Below are positions 12,503-25,943 of a stretch of DNA of 64,000 nucleotides, in pieces. The notes below the pieces were generated by a model. It was not told where the DNA came from and ran no database searches. It saw nothing but the letters and a program-made list of their open reading frames with translations. The position numbers and the translations under genes were made by a program. How positions within the stretch are numbered: the stretch's first letter is position 1; every line of letters begins with the position of its first letter. This DNA is from Crossaster papposus (taxonomy: Eukaryota; Echinodermata; Asteroidea; Velatida; Solasteridae): positions 248,001 to 312,000 of the forward strand of contig JBAIAA010000406.1 of assembly GCA_037893245.1 (NCBI GenBank). The letters run 5' to 3'.

Positions 12503-12627
12503 GCGCCCATTGAGCCTAAGAAACACTTTTCGGCACTTTTTAACGTCAGATCACGAAACGGACACTTTTTGCCACTATTTACCTTCAGATCACGAAATGG
12601 ACTTACAACACTCCCAAATGCTCTATA
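12503..12627. repeat. Composite monomer with 47-bp deletion, last copy
   Basis: This is the A3 counterpart of the 125-bp composite, 5,414 bp after the one at 7089. I found no further GGACACTTTTTGCC junction downstream, so this copy marks the right-hand limit of the marker. Confidence 0.9.
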
Positions 12628-14951
12628 GCGCCCATTGAGCGTAACAAACACTTTTCGGCACTATTTACCTTCAAATCACGAAATGGACTTACAACACTCG
12701 AAAATGGTCTTTAGCGGCCATTGAGCCTAAGAAACACTTTTCGGCACTTTTTAACGTCAGATCACGAAACGGACTTACAACACTCCCAAATGGTCTATAG
12801 CGCCCATTGAGCCTAACAAACACTTTTCGGCACTTTTTACCTTCAGATCACGAAATTGACTAACAACACTCCCAAATGCTCTATAGCGCCCATTGAGCCA
12901 AACAAACACTTTTCGGCACTTTTTACCGTCAGATCACGAAATGGACTTCCAACACCCCAAAATGGTCTGTAGCGCACATTGAGCCAAACAAACACTTTTT
13001 GGCACTATTTACCTTCAGATCACGAAATGGATTTACAACACTCCCAAATGCTCTATAGCGCCCATTGAGCCTAACAAACACTTTTCGGCACTATTTACCT
13101 TCAGATCACGAAATGGACTTACAACACTCGAAAATGGTCTATAGCGCCCATTGAGCCTAAGAAACACTTTTCGGCACTTTTTAACGTCAGATCACGAAAC
13201 TGAATTACAACACTCCCAAATGGTCTATAGCGCCCATTGAGCCTAACAAACACTTTTTGGCACTATTTACCTTCAGATCACGAAATGGACTTACAACACT
13301 CTCAAATGCTCTATAGCGTCCATTTAGCCTAACAAACACTTTTTGGCACTATTTACCTTCAGATCACGAAATGGAGTTACAACACTCGAAATGATCTATT
13401 AGCGCCCATTGAGCCTAAGAAACACTTTTCGGTACTTTTTAACGTCAGATCACGAAACGGACTTACAACACTACCAAATGGTCTATAGCGCCCATTGAGC
13501 CTAACAAACACTTTTTGGCACTATTTACCTTCAGATTACGAAATGGACTTACAACACTCCCAAATGCTCTATAGCGCCCATTGAGCCTAACAAACACTTT
13601 TCGGCACTTTTTACCGTCAGATCACGAAATGGACTTCCAACACTCCAAAATGGTCTATAGCGCACATTGAGCCAAACAAACACTTTTTGGCACTATTTAC
13701 CTTCAGATCACGAAATGGACTTACAACACTCCCTAATGCTCTATAGCGCCCATTGAGCCTAACAAACACTTTTCGGCACTTTTTACCTTCAGATCACGAA
13801 ATTGACTAACAACTCTCCCAAATGCTCTATAGCGCCCATTGAGCCTAACAAACACTTTTTGGCACGATTTACCTTCAGATCACGAAATGGACTTACAACA
13901 CTCGAAAATGGTCTATTAGCGCCCATTGAGCCTAAGAAACACTTTTCGGTACTTTTTAACGTCAGATCACGAAACGGACTTACAACACTCCCAAATGGTC
14001 TATAGCGCACATTGAGCCTAAGAAACACTTTTCGGCACTTTTTAACGTCAGATCACGAAACGGACTTACAACACTCCCAAATGGTCTATAGCGCCCATTG
14101 AGCCTAACAAACACTTTTTGGCACTATTTACCTTCAGATCACGAAATGGAGTTACAAACACTCCCAAATGCTCTATAGCTTCCATTTAGCCTAACAAACA
14201 CTTTTCGGCACTTTTTACCGTCAGATCACGAAATGGACTTCCAACACTCCAAATTGGTCTATAGCACACATTGAGCCAAACAAACACTTTTTGGCACTAT
14301 TTACCTTCAGATCACGAAATGGATTTACAACACTCCCAAATGCTCTATAGCGCCCATTGAGCCTAACAAACACTTTTCGGCACTATTTACCTTCAGATCA
14401 CGAAATGGACTTACAACACTCCCAAATGCTCTATAGCGTCCATTTAGCCTAACAAACACTTTTCGGCACTATTTACCTTCAGATCACGAAATTGACTAAC
14501 AACACTCCCAAATGCTCTATAGCGCCCATTGAGCCTAAGAAACACTTTTCGGCACTTTTTAACGTCAGATCACGAAACGGACTTACAACACTTCCAAATG
14601 GTCTATAGCGCCCATTGAGCCTAACAAACACTTTTTGGCACTATTTACCTTCAGATCACGAAATGGACTTACAACACTCCCAAATGCTCTATAGCGCCCA
14701 TTGAGCCTAACAAACACTTTTCGGCACTATTTACCTTCAGATCACGAAATGGACTTACAACACTCCCAAATGCTCTATAGCGTCCATTTAGCCTAACAAA
14801 CACTTTTCGGCACTATTTACCTTCAGATCACAAAATGGATTTACAACACTCCTAAATGCTCTATAGCGCCCATTGAGCCTAACAAACACTTTTCGGCACT
14901 ATTTACCTTTAGATCACGAAATTGACTAACAACACTCCCAAATGCTCTATA

Positions 14952-15036
14952 GCGCCCATGAGCCTAACAAACACTTTTCGGCACTATTTACCTTCAGATC
15001 ACGAAATTAACTAACAACTCTCCCAAATGCTCTATA
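14952..15036. repeat. 85-bp monomer, one-base deletion CCCATGAG
   Basis: CCCATTGAG has lost one T, giving an 85-bp monomer that also reads GAAATTAACTAAC. The same pair of changes occurs only here and at 20,975 and 36,378, which makes it a tracer for copying between distant parts of the array. Confidence 0.9.
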
Positions 15037-15100
15037 GCGCCCATTGAGCGTAACAAACACTTTTCGGCACTATTTACCTTCAAATCACGAAATGGACTTA

Positions 15101-17510
15101 CAACACTCCCAAATGCTCTATAGCGCCCATTGAGCCTAAGAAACACTTTTCGGCACTTTTTACCGTCAGATCACGAAATGGACTTCCAACACCCCAAAAT
15201 GGTCTGTAGCGCACATTGAGCCAAACAAACACTTTTTGGCACTATTTACCTTCAGATCACGAAATTGACTAACAACTTTCCCAAATGCTCTATAGCGCCC
15301 ATTGAGCGTAACAAACACTTTTCGGCACTATTTACCTTCAAATCACGAAATGGACTTACAACACTCGAAAATGGTCTTTAGTGCCCATTGAGCCTAAGAA
15401 ACACTTTTCGGCACTTTTTAACGTCAGATCACGAAACGGACTTACAACACTCCCAAATGGTCTATAGCGCCCATTTAGCCTAACAAACACTTTTCGGCAC
15501 TTTTTACCTTCAGATCACAAAATGGATTTACAACACTCCCAAATGCTCTATAGCGTCCATTTAGCCTAACAAACACTTTTCGGCACTATTTACCTTCAGA
15601 TCACAAAATTGACTAACAACACTCCCAAATGCTCTATAGCGCCCATTGAGCCAAACAAACACTTTTCGGCACTTTTTACCGTCAGATCACGAAATGGACT
15701 TCCAACACTCCAAAATGGTCTATAGCGCACATTGAGCCAAACAAACACTTTTTGGCACTATTTACCTTCAGATCACGAAATGGACTTACAACACTCCCAA
15801 ATGCTCTATAGCGCCCATTGAGCCTAACAAACACTTTTCGGCACTTGTTACCTTCAGATTACGAAATGGATTTACAACACTCGCAAATGCTCTATAGCGC
15901 CCATTGAGCCTAACAAACACTTTTCGGCACTATTTACCTTTAGATCACGAAATTGACTAACAACACTCCCAAATGCTCTATAGCGCCCATTGAGCCTAAC
16001 AAACACTTTTCGGCACTATTTACCTTCAGATCACGAAATGGACTTACAACACTCGAAAATGGTCTATAGCGCCCATTGAGCCTAAGAAACACTTTTCGGC
16101 ACTTTTTAACGTCAGATCACGAAACTGAATTACAACACTCCCAAATGGTCTATAGCGCCCATTGAGCCTAACAAACACTTTTTGGCACTATTTACCTTCA
16201 GATCACGAAATGGACTTACAACACTCTCAAATGCTCTATAGCGTCCATTTAGCCTAACAAACACTTTTTGGCACTATTTACCTTCAGATCACGAAATGGA
16301 CTTACAACACTCGAAATGATCTATTAGCGCCCATTGAGCCTAAGAAACACTTTTCGGTACTTTTTAACGTCAGATCACGAAACGGACTTACAACACTCCC
16401 AAATGGTCTATAGCGCCCATTGAGCCTAACAAACGCTTTTTGGCACTATTTACCTTCAGATTACGAAATGGACTTACAACACTCCCAAATGCTCTATAGC
16501 GCCCATTGAGCCTAACAAACACTTTTCGGCACTTTTTACCGTCAGATCACGAAATGGACTTCCAACACTCCAAAATGGTCTATAGCGCACATTGAGCCAA
16601 ACAAACACTTTTTGGCACTATTTACCTTCAGATCACGAAATGGACTTACAACACTCCCTAATGCTCTATAGCGCCCATTGAGCCTAACAAACACTTTTCG
16701 GCACTTTTTACCTTCAGATCACGAAATTGACTAACAACTCTCCCAAATGCTCTATAGCGCCCATTGAGCCTAACAAACACTTTTTGGCACGATTTACCTT
16801 CAGATCACGAAATGGACTTACAACACTCGAAAATGGTCTATTAGCGCCCATTGAGCCTAAGAAACACTTTTCGGTACTTTTTAACGTCAGATCACGAAAC
16901 GGACTTACAACACTCCCAAATGGTCTATAGCGCACATTGAGCCTAACAAACACTTTTTGGCACTATTTACCTTTAGATCACGAAATTGACTAACAACACT
17001 CCCAAATGCTCTATAGCGCCCATTGAGCCTAACAAACACCTTTCGGCACTATTTACCTTCAGATCACGAAATGGACTTACAACACTCGAAAATGGTCTAT
17101 AGCGCCCATTTAGCCTAAGAAACACTTTTCGGCACTTTTTAACGTCAGATCACGAAACGGACTTACAACACTCCCAAATGGTCTATATCGCCCATTGAGC
17201 CTAACAAACACTTTTTGGCACTATTTACCTTCAGATCACGAAATGGAGTTACAAACACTCCCAAATGCTCTATAGCTTCCATTTAGCCTAACAAACACTT
17301 TTCGGCACTTTTTACCGTCAGATCACGAAATGGACTTCCAACACTCCAAATTGGTCTATAGCGCACATTGAGCCAAACAAACACTTTTTGGCACTATTTA
17401 TCTTCAGATCACGAAATGGATTTACAACACTCCCAAATGCTCTATAGCGCCCATTGAGCCTAACAAACACTTTTCGGCACTATTTACCTTCAGATCACGA
17501 AATTGACTAA
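15101..17510. repeat. Domain B HOR unit B1 (2,410 bp, 28 monomers)
   Basis: The unit begins at CAACACTCCC within a monomer and repeats 2,410 bp later (28 x 86 + 2). Markers inside it are ACAACTTTCCC, TTTAGTGCCC, CACTTGTTACC, ACTCGCAAATG, ACTCTCAAATG, CGAAATGATCTATTAG, AAACGCTTTTTGG, CACGATTTACC, AAACACCTTTCGG, CTATATCGCCC and TTTATCTTCAG. The order of these markers is kept in B2, B3, B4 and, with changes, in later units. Confidence 0.87.
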
Positions 17511-19920
17511 CAACACTCCCAAATGCTCTATAGCGCCCATTGAGCCTAAGAAACACTTTTCGGCACTTTTTACCGTCAGATCACGAAATGGACTTCCAAC
17601 ACCCCAAAATGGTCTGTAGCGCACATTGAGCCAAACAAACACTTTTTGGCACTATTTACCTTCAGATCACGAAATTGACTAACAACTTTCCCAAATGCTC
17701 TATAGCGCCCATTGAGCGTAACAAACACTTTTCGGCACTATTTACCTTCAAATCACGAAATGGACTTACAACACTCGAAAATGGTCTTTAGTGCCCATTG
17801 AGCCTAAGAAACACTTTTCGGCACTTTTTAACGTCAGATCACGAAACGGACTTACAACACTCCCAAATGGTCTATAGCGCCCATTTAGCCTAACAAACAC
17901 TTTTCGGCACTTTTTACCTTCAGATCACAAAATGGATTTACAACACTCCCAAATGCTCTATAGCGTCCATTTAGCCTAACAAACACTTTTCGGCACTATT
18001 TACCTTCAGATCACAAAATTGACTAACAACACTCCCAAATGCTCTATAGCGCCCATTGAGCCAAACAAACACTTTTCGGCACTTTTTACCGTCAGATCAC
18101 GAAATGGACTTCCAACACTCCAAAATGGTCTATAGCGCACATTGAGCCAAACAAACACTTTTTGGCACTATTTACCTTCAGATCACGAAATGGACTTACA
18201 ACACTCCCAAATGCTCTATAGCGCCCATTGAGCCTAACAAACACTTTTCGGCACTTGTTACCTTCAGATTACGAAATGGATTTACAACACTCGCAAATGC
18301 TCTATAGCGCCCATTGAGCCTAACAAACACTTTTCGGCACTATTTACCTTTAGATCACGAAATTGACTAACAACACTCCCAAATGCTCTATAGCGCCCAT
18401 TGAGCCTAACAAACACTTTTCGGCACTATTTACCTTCAGATCACGAAATGGACTTACAACACTCGAAAATGGTCTATAGCGCCCATTGAGCCTAAGAAAC
18501 ACTTTTCGGCACTTTTTAACGTCAGATCACGAAACTGAATTACAACACTCCCAAATGGTCTATAGCGCCCATTGAGCCTAACAAACACTTTTTGGCACTA
18601 TTTACCTTCAGATCACGAAATGGACTTACAACACTCTCAAATGCTCTATAGCGTCCATTTAGCCTAACAAACACTTTTTGGCACTATTTACCTTCAGATC
18701 ACGAAATGGACTTACAACACTCGAAATGATCTATTAGCGCCCATTGAGCCTAAGAAACACTTTTCGGTACTTTTTAACGTCAGATCACGAAACGGACTTA
18801 CAACACTCCCAAATGGTCTATAGCGCCCATTGAGCCTAACAAACGCTTTTTGGCACTATTTACCTTCAGATTACGAAATGGACTTACAACACTCCCAAAT
18901 GCTCTATAGCGCCCATTGAGCCTAACAAACACTTTTCGGCACTTTTTACCGTCAGATCACGAAATGGACTTCCAACACTCCAAAATGGTCTATAGCGCAC
19001 ATTGAGCCAAACAAACACTTTTTGGCACTATTTACCTTCAGATCACGAAATGGACTTACAACACTCCCTAATGCTCTATAGCGCCCATTGAGCCTAACAA
19101 ACACTTTTCGGCACTTTTTACCTTCAGATCACGAAATTGACTAACAACTCTCCCAAATGCTCTATAGCGCCCATTGAGCCTAACAAACACTTTTTGGCAC
19201 GATTTACCTTCAGATCACGAAATGGACTTACAACACTCGAAAATGGTCTATTAGCGCCCATTGAGCTTAAGAAACACTTTTCGGTACTTTTTAACGTCAG
19301 ATCACGAAACGGACTTACAACACTCCCAAATGGTCTATAGCGCACATTGAGCCTAACAAACACTTTTTGGCACTATTTACCTTTAGATCACGAAATTGAC
19401 TAACAACACTCCCAAATGCTCTATAGCGCCCATTGAGCCTAACAAACACCTTTCGGCACTATTTACCTTCAGATCACGAAATGGACTTACAACACTCGAA
19501 AATGGTCTATAGCGCCCATTTAGCCTAAGAAACACTTTTCGGCACTTTTTAACGTCAGATCACGAAACGGACTTACAACACTCCCAAATGGTCTATATCG
19601 CCCATTGAGCCTAACAAACACTTTTTGGCACTATTTACCTTCAGATCACGAAATGGAGTTACAAACACTCCCAAATGCTCTATAGCTTCCATTTAGCCTA
19701 ACAAACACTTTTCGGCACTTTTTACCGTCAGATCACGAAATGGACTTCCAACACTCCAAATTGGTCTATAGCGCACATTGAGCCAAACAAACACTTTTTG
19801 GCACTATTTATCTTCAGATCACGAAATGGATTTACAACACTCCCAAATGCTCTATAGCGCCCATTGAGCCTAACAAACACTTTTCGGCACTATTTACCTT
19901 CAGATCACGAAATTGACTAA
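17511..19920. repeat. Domain B HOR unit B2 (2,410 bp)
   Basis: It follows B1 at +2,410 with very few base changes. One private change is GAGCTTAAG near 19,265 in place of GAGCCTAAG; the same change is in B4 near 25,288, pairing B2 with B4. The match to B1 runs on to 19,982, where AACGTC replaces ACCGTC. Confidence 0.87.
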
Positions 19921-21123
19921 CAACACTCCCAAATGCTCTATAGCGCCCATTGAGCCTAAGAAACACTTTTCGGCACTTTTTAACGTCAGATCACGAAACG
20001 GACTTACAACACTTCCAAATGGTCTATAGCGCCCATTGAGCCTAACAAACACTTTTTGGCACTATTTACCTTCAGATCACGAAATGGACTTACAACACTC
20101 CCAAATGCTCTATAGCGCCCATTGAGCCTAACAAACACTTTTCGGCACTATTTACCTTCAGATCACGAAATGGACTTACAACACTCCCAAATGCTCTATA
20201 GCGTCCATTTAGCCTAACAAACACTTTTCGGCACTATTTACCTTCAGATCACAAAATGGATTTACAACACTCCCAAATGGTCTATAGCGCCCATTGAGCC
20301 TAACAAACACTTTTCGGCACTTTTTACCGTCAGATCACGAAATGGACTTCCAACACCCCAAAATGGTCTGTAGCGCACATTGAGCCAAACAAACACTTTT
20401 TGGCACTATTTACCTTCAGATCACGAAATTGACTAACAACTTTCCCAAATGCTCTATAGCGCCCATTGAGCGTAACAAACACTTTTCGGCACTATTTACC
20501 TTCAAATCACGAAATGGACTTACAACACTCGAAAATGGTCTTTAGTGCCCATTGAGCCTAAGAAACACTTTTCGGCACTTTTTAACGTCAGATCACGAAA
20601 CGGACTTACAACACTCCCAAATGGTCTATAGCGCCCATTGAGCCTAACAAACACTTTTTGGCACTATTTACCTTCAGATCACGAAATGGACTTACAACAC
20701 TCCCAAATGCTCTATAGCGCCCATTGAGCCTAACAAACACTTTTCGGCACTATTTACCTTCAGATCACGAAATGGACTTACAACACTCCCAAATGCTCTA
20801 TAGCGTCCATTTAGCCTAACAAACACTTTTCGGCACTATTTACCTTCAGATCACAAAATGGATTTACAACACTCCCAAATGCTCTATAGCGCCCATTGAG
20901 CCTAACAAACACTTTTCGGCACTATTTACCTTTAGATCACGAAATTGACTAACAACACTCCCAAATGCTCTATAGCGCCCATGAGCCTAACAAACACTTT
21001 TCGGCACTATTTACCTTCAGATCACGAAATTAACTAACAACTCTCCCAAATGCTCTATAGCGCCCATTGAGCGTAACAAACACTTTTCGGCACTATTTAC
21101 CTTCAAATCACGAAATGGACTTA
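19921..21123. repeat. 1,203-bp block between HOR units B2 and B3
   Basis: This block separates the two B pairs. Its first 344 bp (four monomers, about 19,983-20,326) carry the AACGTC, ACTTCCAAATGG, GTCCATTTAG and CACAAAATGG markers and reappear as the insertion in units B5 and B7. The remaining 859 bp (ten monomers minus one base) include the 85-bp monomer and resemble the A3 end from about 14.6 to 15.1 kb. Confidence 0.8.
20975..21059. repeat. 85-bp monomer, second copy
   Basis: It has the same CCCATGAG deletion and GAAATTAAC change as at 14,952, 6,023 bp downstream. It sits in the 1,203-bp block between HOR units B2 and B3. Confidence 0.9.
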
Positions 21124-23533
21124 CAACACTCCCAAATGCTCTATAGCGCCCATTGAGCCTAAGAAACACTTTTCGGCACTTTTTACCGTCAGATCACGAA
21201 ATGGACTTCCAACACCCCAAAATGGTCTGTAGCGCACATTGAGCCAAACAAACACTTTTTGGCACTATTTACCTTCAGATCACGAAATTGACTAACAACT
21301 TTCCCAAATGCTCTATAGCGCCCATTGAGCGTAACAAACACTTTTCGGCACTATTTACCTTCAAATCACGAAATGGACTTACAACACTCGAAAATGGTCT
21401 TTAGTGCCCATTGAGCCTAAGAAACACTTTTCGGCACTTTTTAACGTCAGATCACGAAACGGACTTACAACACTCCCAAATGGTCTATAGCGCCCATTTA
21501 GCCTAACAAACACTTTTCGGCACTTTTTACCTTCAGATCACAAAATGGATTTACAACACTCCCAAATGCTCTATAGCGTCCATTTAGCCTAACAAACACT
21601 TTTCGGCACTATTTACCTTCAGATCACAAAATTGACTAACAACACTCCCAAATGCTCTATAGCGCCCATTGAGCCAAACAAACACTTTTCGGCACTTTTT
21701 ACCGTCAGATCACGAAATGGACTTCCAACACTCCAAAATGGTCTATAGCGCACATTGAGCCAAACAAACACTTTTTGGCACTATTTACCTTCAGATCACG
21801 AAATGGACTTACAACACTCCCAAATGCTCTATAGCGCCCATTGAGCCTAACAAACACTTTTCGGCACTTGTTACCTTCAGATTACGAAATGGATTTACAA
21901 CACTCGCAAATGCTCTATAGCGCCCATTGAGCCTAACAAACACTTTTCGGCACTATTTACCTTTAGATCACGAAATTGACTAACAACACTCCCAAATGCT
22001 CTATAGCGCCCATTGAGCCTAACAAACACTTTTCGGCACTATTTACCTTCAGATCACGAAATGGACTTACAACACTCGAAAATGGTCTATAGCGCCCATT
22101 GAGCCTAAGAAACACTTTTCGGCACTTTTTAACGTCAGATCACGAAACTGAATTACAACACTCCCAAATGGTCTATAGCGCCCATTGAGCCTAACAAACA
22201 CTTTTTGGCACTATTTACCTTCAGATCACGAAATGGACTTACAACACTCTCAAATGCTCTATAGCGTCCATTTAGCCTAACAAACACTTTTTGGCACTAT
22301 TTACCTTCAGATCACGAAATGGACTTACAACACTCGAAATGATCTATTAGCGCCCATTGAGCCTAAGAAACACTTTTCGGTACTTTTTAACGTCAGATCA
22401 CGAAACGGACTTACAACACTCCCAAATGGTCTATAGCGCCCATTGAGCCTAACAAACGCTTTTTGGCACTATTTACCTTCAGATTACGAAATGGACTTAC
22501 AACACTCCCAAATGCTCTATAGCGCCCATTGAGCCTAACAAACACTTTTCGGCACTTTTTACCGTCAGATCACGAAATGGACTTCCAACACTCCAAAATG
22601 GTCTATAGCGCACATTGAGCCAAACAAACACTTTTTGGCACTATTTACCTTCAGATCACGAAATGGACTTACAACACTCCCTAATGCTCTATAGCGCCCA
22701 TTGAGCCTAACAAACACTTTTCGGCACTTTTTACCTTCAGATCACGAAATTGACTAACAACTCTCCCAAATGCTCTATAGCGCCCATTGAGCCTAACAAA
22801 CACTTTTTGGCACGATTTACCTTCAGATCACGAAATGGACTTACAACACTCGAAAATGGTCTATTAGCGCCCATTGAGCCTAAGAAACACTTTTCGGTAC
22901 TTTTTAACGTCAGATCACGAAACGGACTTACAACACTCCCAAATGGTCTATAGCGCACATTGAGCCTAACAAACACTTTTTGGCACTATTTACCTTTAGA
23001 TCACGAAATTGACTAACAACACTCCCAAATGCTCTATAGCGCCCATTGAGCCTAACAAACACCTTTCGGCACTATTTACCTTCAGATCACGAAATGGACT
23101 TACAACACTCGAAAATGGTCTATAGCGCCCATTTAGCCTAAGAAACACTTTTCGGCACTTTTTAACGTCAGATCACGAAACGGACTTACAACACTCCCAA
23201 ATGGTCTATATCGCCCATTGAGCCTAACAAACACTTTTTGGCACTATTTACCTTCAGATCACGAAATGGAGTTACAAACACTCCCAAATGCTCTATAGCT
23301 TCCATTTAGCCTAACAAACACTTTTCGGCACTTTTTACCGTCAGATCACGAAATGGACTTCCAACACTCCAAATTGGTCTATAGCGCACATTGAGCCAAA
23401 CAAACACTTTTTGGCACTATTTATCTTCAGATCACGAAATGGATTTACAACACTCCCAAATGCTCTATAGCGCCCATTGAGCCTAACAAACACTTTTCGG
23501 CACTATTTACCTTCAGATCACGAAATTGACTAA
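21124..23533. repeat. Domain B HOR unit B3 (2,410 bp)
   Basis: It is the same marker series as B1, 6,023 bp downstream, and it is followed directly by B4. It keeps GAGCCTAAG where B2 and B4 have GAGCTTAAG, so B1 pairs with B3 and B2 with B4. Confidence 0.87.
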
Positions 23534-25943
23534 CAACACTCCCAAATGCTCTATAGCGCCCATTGAGCCTAAGAAACACTTTTCGGCACTTTTTACCGTC
23601 AGATCACGAAATGGACTTCCAACACCCCAAAATGGTCTGTAGCGCACATTGAGCCAAACAAACACTTTTTGGCACTATTTACCTTCAGATCACGAAATTG
23701 ACTAACAACTTTCCCAAATGCTCTATAGCGCCCATTGAGCGTAACAAACACTTTTCGGCACTATTTACCTTCAAATCACGAAATGGACTTACAACACTCG
23801 AAAATGGTCTTTAGTGCCCATTGAGCCTAAGAAACACTTTTCGGCACTTTTTAACGTCAGATCACGAAACGGACTTACAACACTCCCAAATGGTCTATAG
23901 CGCCCATTTAGCCTAACAAACACTTTTCGGCACTTTTTACCTTCAGATCACAAAATGGATTTACAACACTCCCAAATGCTCTATAGCGTCCATTTAGCCT
24001 AACAAACACTTTTCGGCACTATTTACCTTCAGATCACAAAATTGACTAACAACACTCCCAAATGCTCTATAGCGCCCATTGAGCCAAACAAACACTTTTC
24101 GGCACTTTTTACCGTCAGATCACGAAATGGACTTCCAACACTCCAAAATGGTCTATAGCGCACATTGAGCCAAACAAACACTTTTTGGCACTATTTACCT
24201 TCAGATCACGAAATGGACTTACAACACTCCCAAATGCTCTATAGCGCCCATTGAGCCTAACAAACACTTTTCGGCACTTGTTACCTTCAGATTACGAAAT
24301 GGATTTACAACACTCGCAAATGCTCTATAGCGCCCATTGAGCCTAACAAACACTTTTCGGCACTATTTACCTTTAGATCACGAAATTGACTAACAACACT
24401 CCCAAATGCTCTATAGCGCCCATTGAGCCTAACAAACACTTTTCGGCACTATTTACCTTCAGATCACGAAATGGACTTACAACACTCGAAAATGGTCTAT
24501 AGCGCCCATTGAGCCTAAGAAACACTTTTCGGCACTTTTTAACGTCAGATCACGAAACTGAATTACAACACTCCCAAATGGTCTATAGCGCCCATTGAGC
24601 CTAACAAACACTTTTTGGCACTATTTTCCTTCAGATCACGAAATGGACTTACAACACTCTCAAATGCTCTATAGCGTCCATTTAGCCTAACAAACACTTT
24701 TTGGCACTATTTACCTTCAGATCACGAAATGGACTTACAACACTCGAAATGATCTATTAGCGCCCATTGAGCCTAAGAAACACTTTTCGGTACTTTTTAA
24801 CGTCAGATCACGAAACGGACTTACAACACTCCCAAATGGTCTATAGCGCCCATTGAGCCTAACAAACGCTTTTTGGCACTATTTACCTTCAGATTACGAA
24901 ATGGACTTACAACACTCCCAAATGCTCTATAGCGCCCATTGAGCCTAACAAACACTTTTCGGCACTTTTTACCGTCAGATCACGAAATGGACTTCCAACA
25001 CTCCAAAATGGTCTATAGCGCACATTGAGCCAAACAAACACTTTTTGGCACTATTTACCTTCAGATCACGAAATGGACTTACAACACTCCCTAATGCTCT
25101 ATAGCGCCCATTGAGCCTAACAAACACTTTTCGGCACTTTTTACCTTCAGATCACGAAATTGACTAACAACTCTCCCAAATGCTCTATAGCGCCCATTGA
25201 GCCTAACAAACACTTTTTGGCACGATTTACCTTCAGATCACGAAATGGACTTACAACACTCGAAAATGGTCTATTAGCGCCCATTGAGCTTAAGAAACAC
25301 TTTTCGGTACTTTTTAACGTCAGATCACGAAACGGACTTACAACACTCCCAAATGGTCTATAGCGCACATTGAGCCTAACAAACACTTTTTGGCACTATT
25401 TACCTTTAGATCACGAAATTGACTAACAACACTCCCAAATGCTCTATAGCGCCCATTGAGCCTAACAAACACCTTTCGGCACTATTTACCTTCAGATCAC
25501 GAAATGGACTTACAACACTCGAAAATGGTCTATAGCGCCCATTTAGCCTAAGAAACACTTTTCGGCACTTTTTAACGTCAGATCACGAAACGGACTTACA
25601 ACACTCCCAAATGGTCTATATCGCCCATTGAGCCTAACAAACACTTTTTGGCACTATTTACCTTCAGATCACGAAATGGAGTTACAAACACTCCCAAATG
25701 CTCTATAGCTTCCATTTAGCCTAACAAACACTTTTCGGCACTTTTTACCGTCAGATCACGAAATGGACTTCCAACACTCCAAATTGGTCTATAGCGCACA
25801 TTGAGCCAAACAAACACTTTTTGGCACTATTTATCTTCAGATCACGAAATGGATTTACAACACTCCCAAATGCTCTATAGCGCCCATTGAGCCTAACAAA
25901 CACTTTTCGGCACTATTTACCTTCAGATCACGAAATTGACTAA
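23534..25943. repeat. Domain B HOR unit B4 (2,410 bp)
   Basis: It follows B3 at +2,410 and shares GAGCTTAAG with B2. A private change is CTATTTTCCTTCAG near 24,625 in place of CTATTTACCTTCAG. Confidence 0.87.

Larger units (their letters stand above)
12245..15100. repeat. Domain A HOR, rearranged third copy A3
   Basis: The copy follows A2 at +5,414 up to about 13,095. There it takes sequence of the GAAAATGGTC/CTGAATTAC/ACTCTCAAATG kind that A2 lacks at this place. It rejoins A2 at +5,586 near the CGAAATGATCTATTAG marker (13,386), runs to about 14,855, and then returns to +5,414. Both changes of register are 172 bp, two monomers. It carries the marker AGCACACATT near 14,263 and the 85-bp monomer at 14,952. 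From about 15,100 it passes into the 2,410-bp HOR. Confidence 0.8.
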
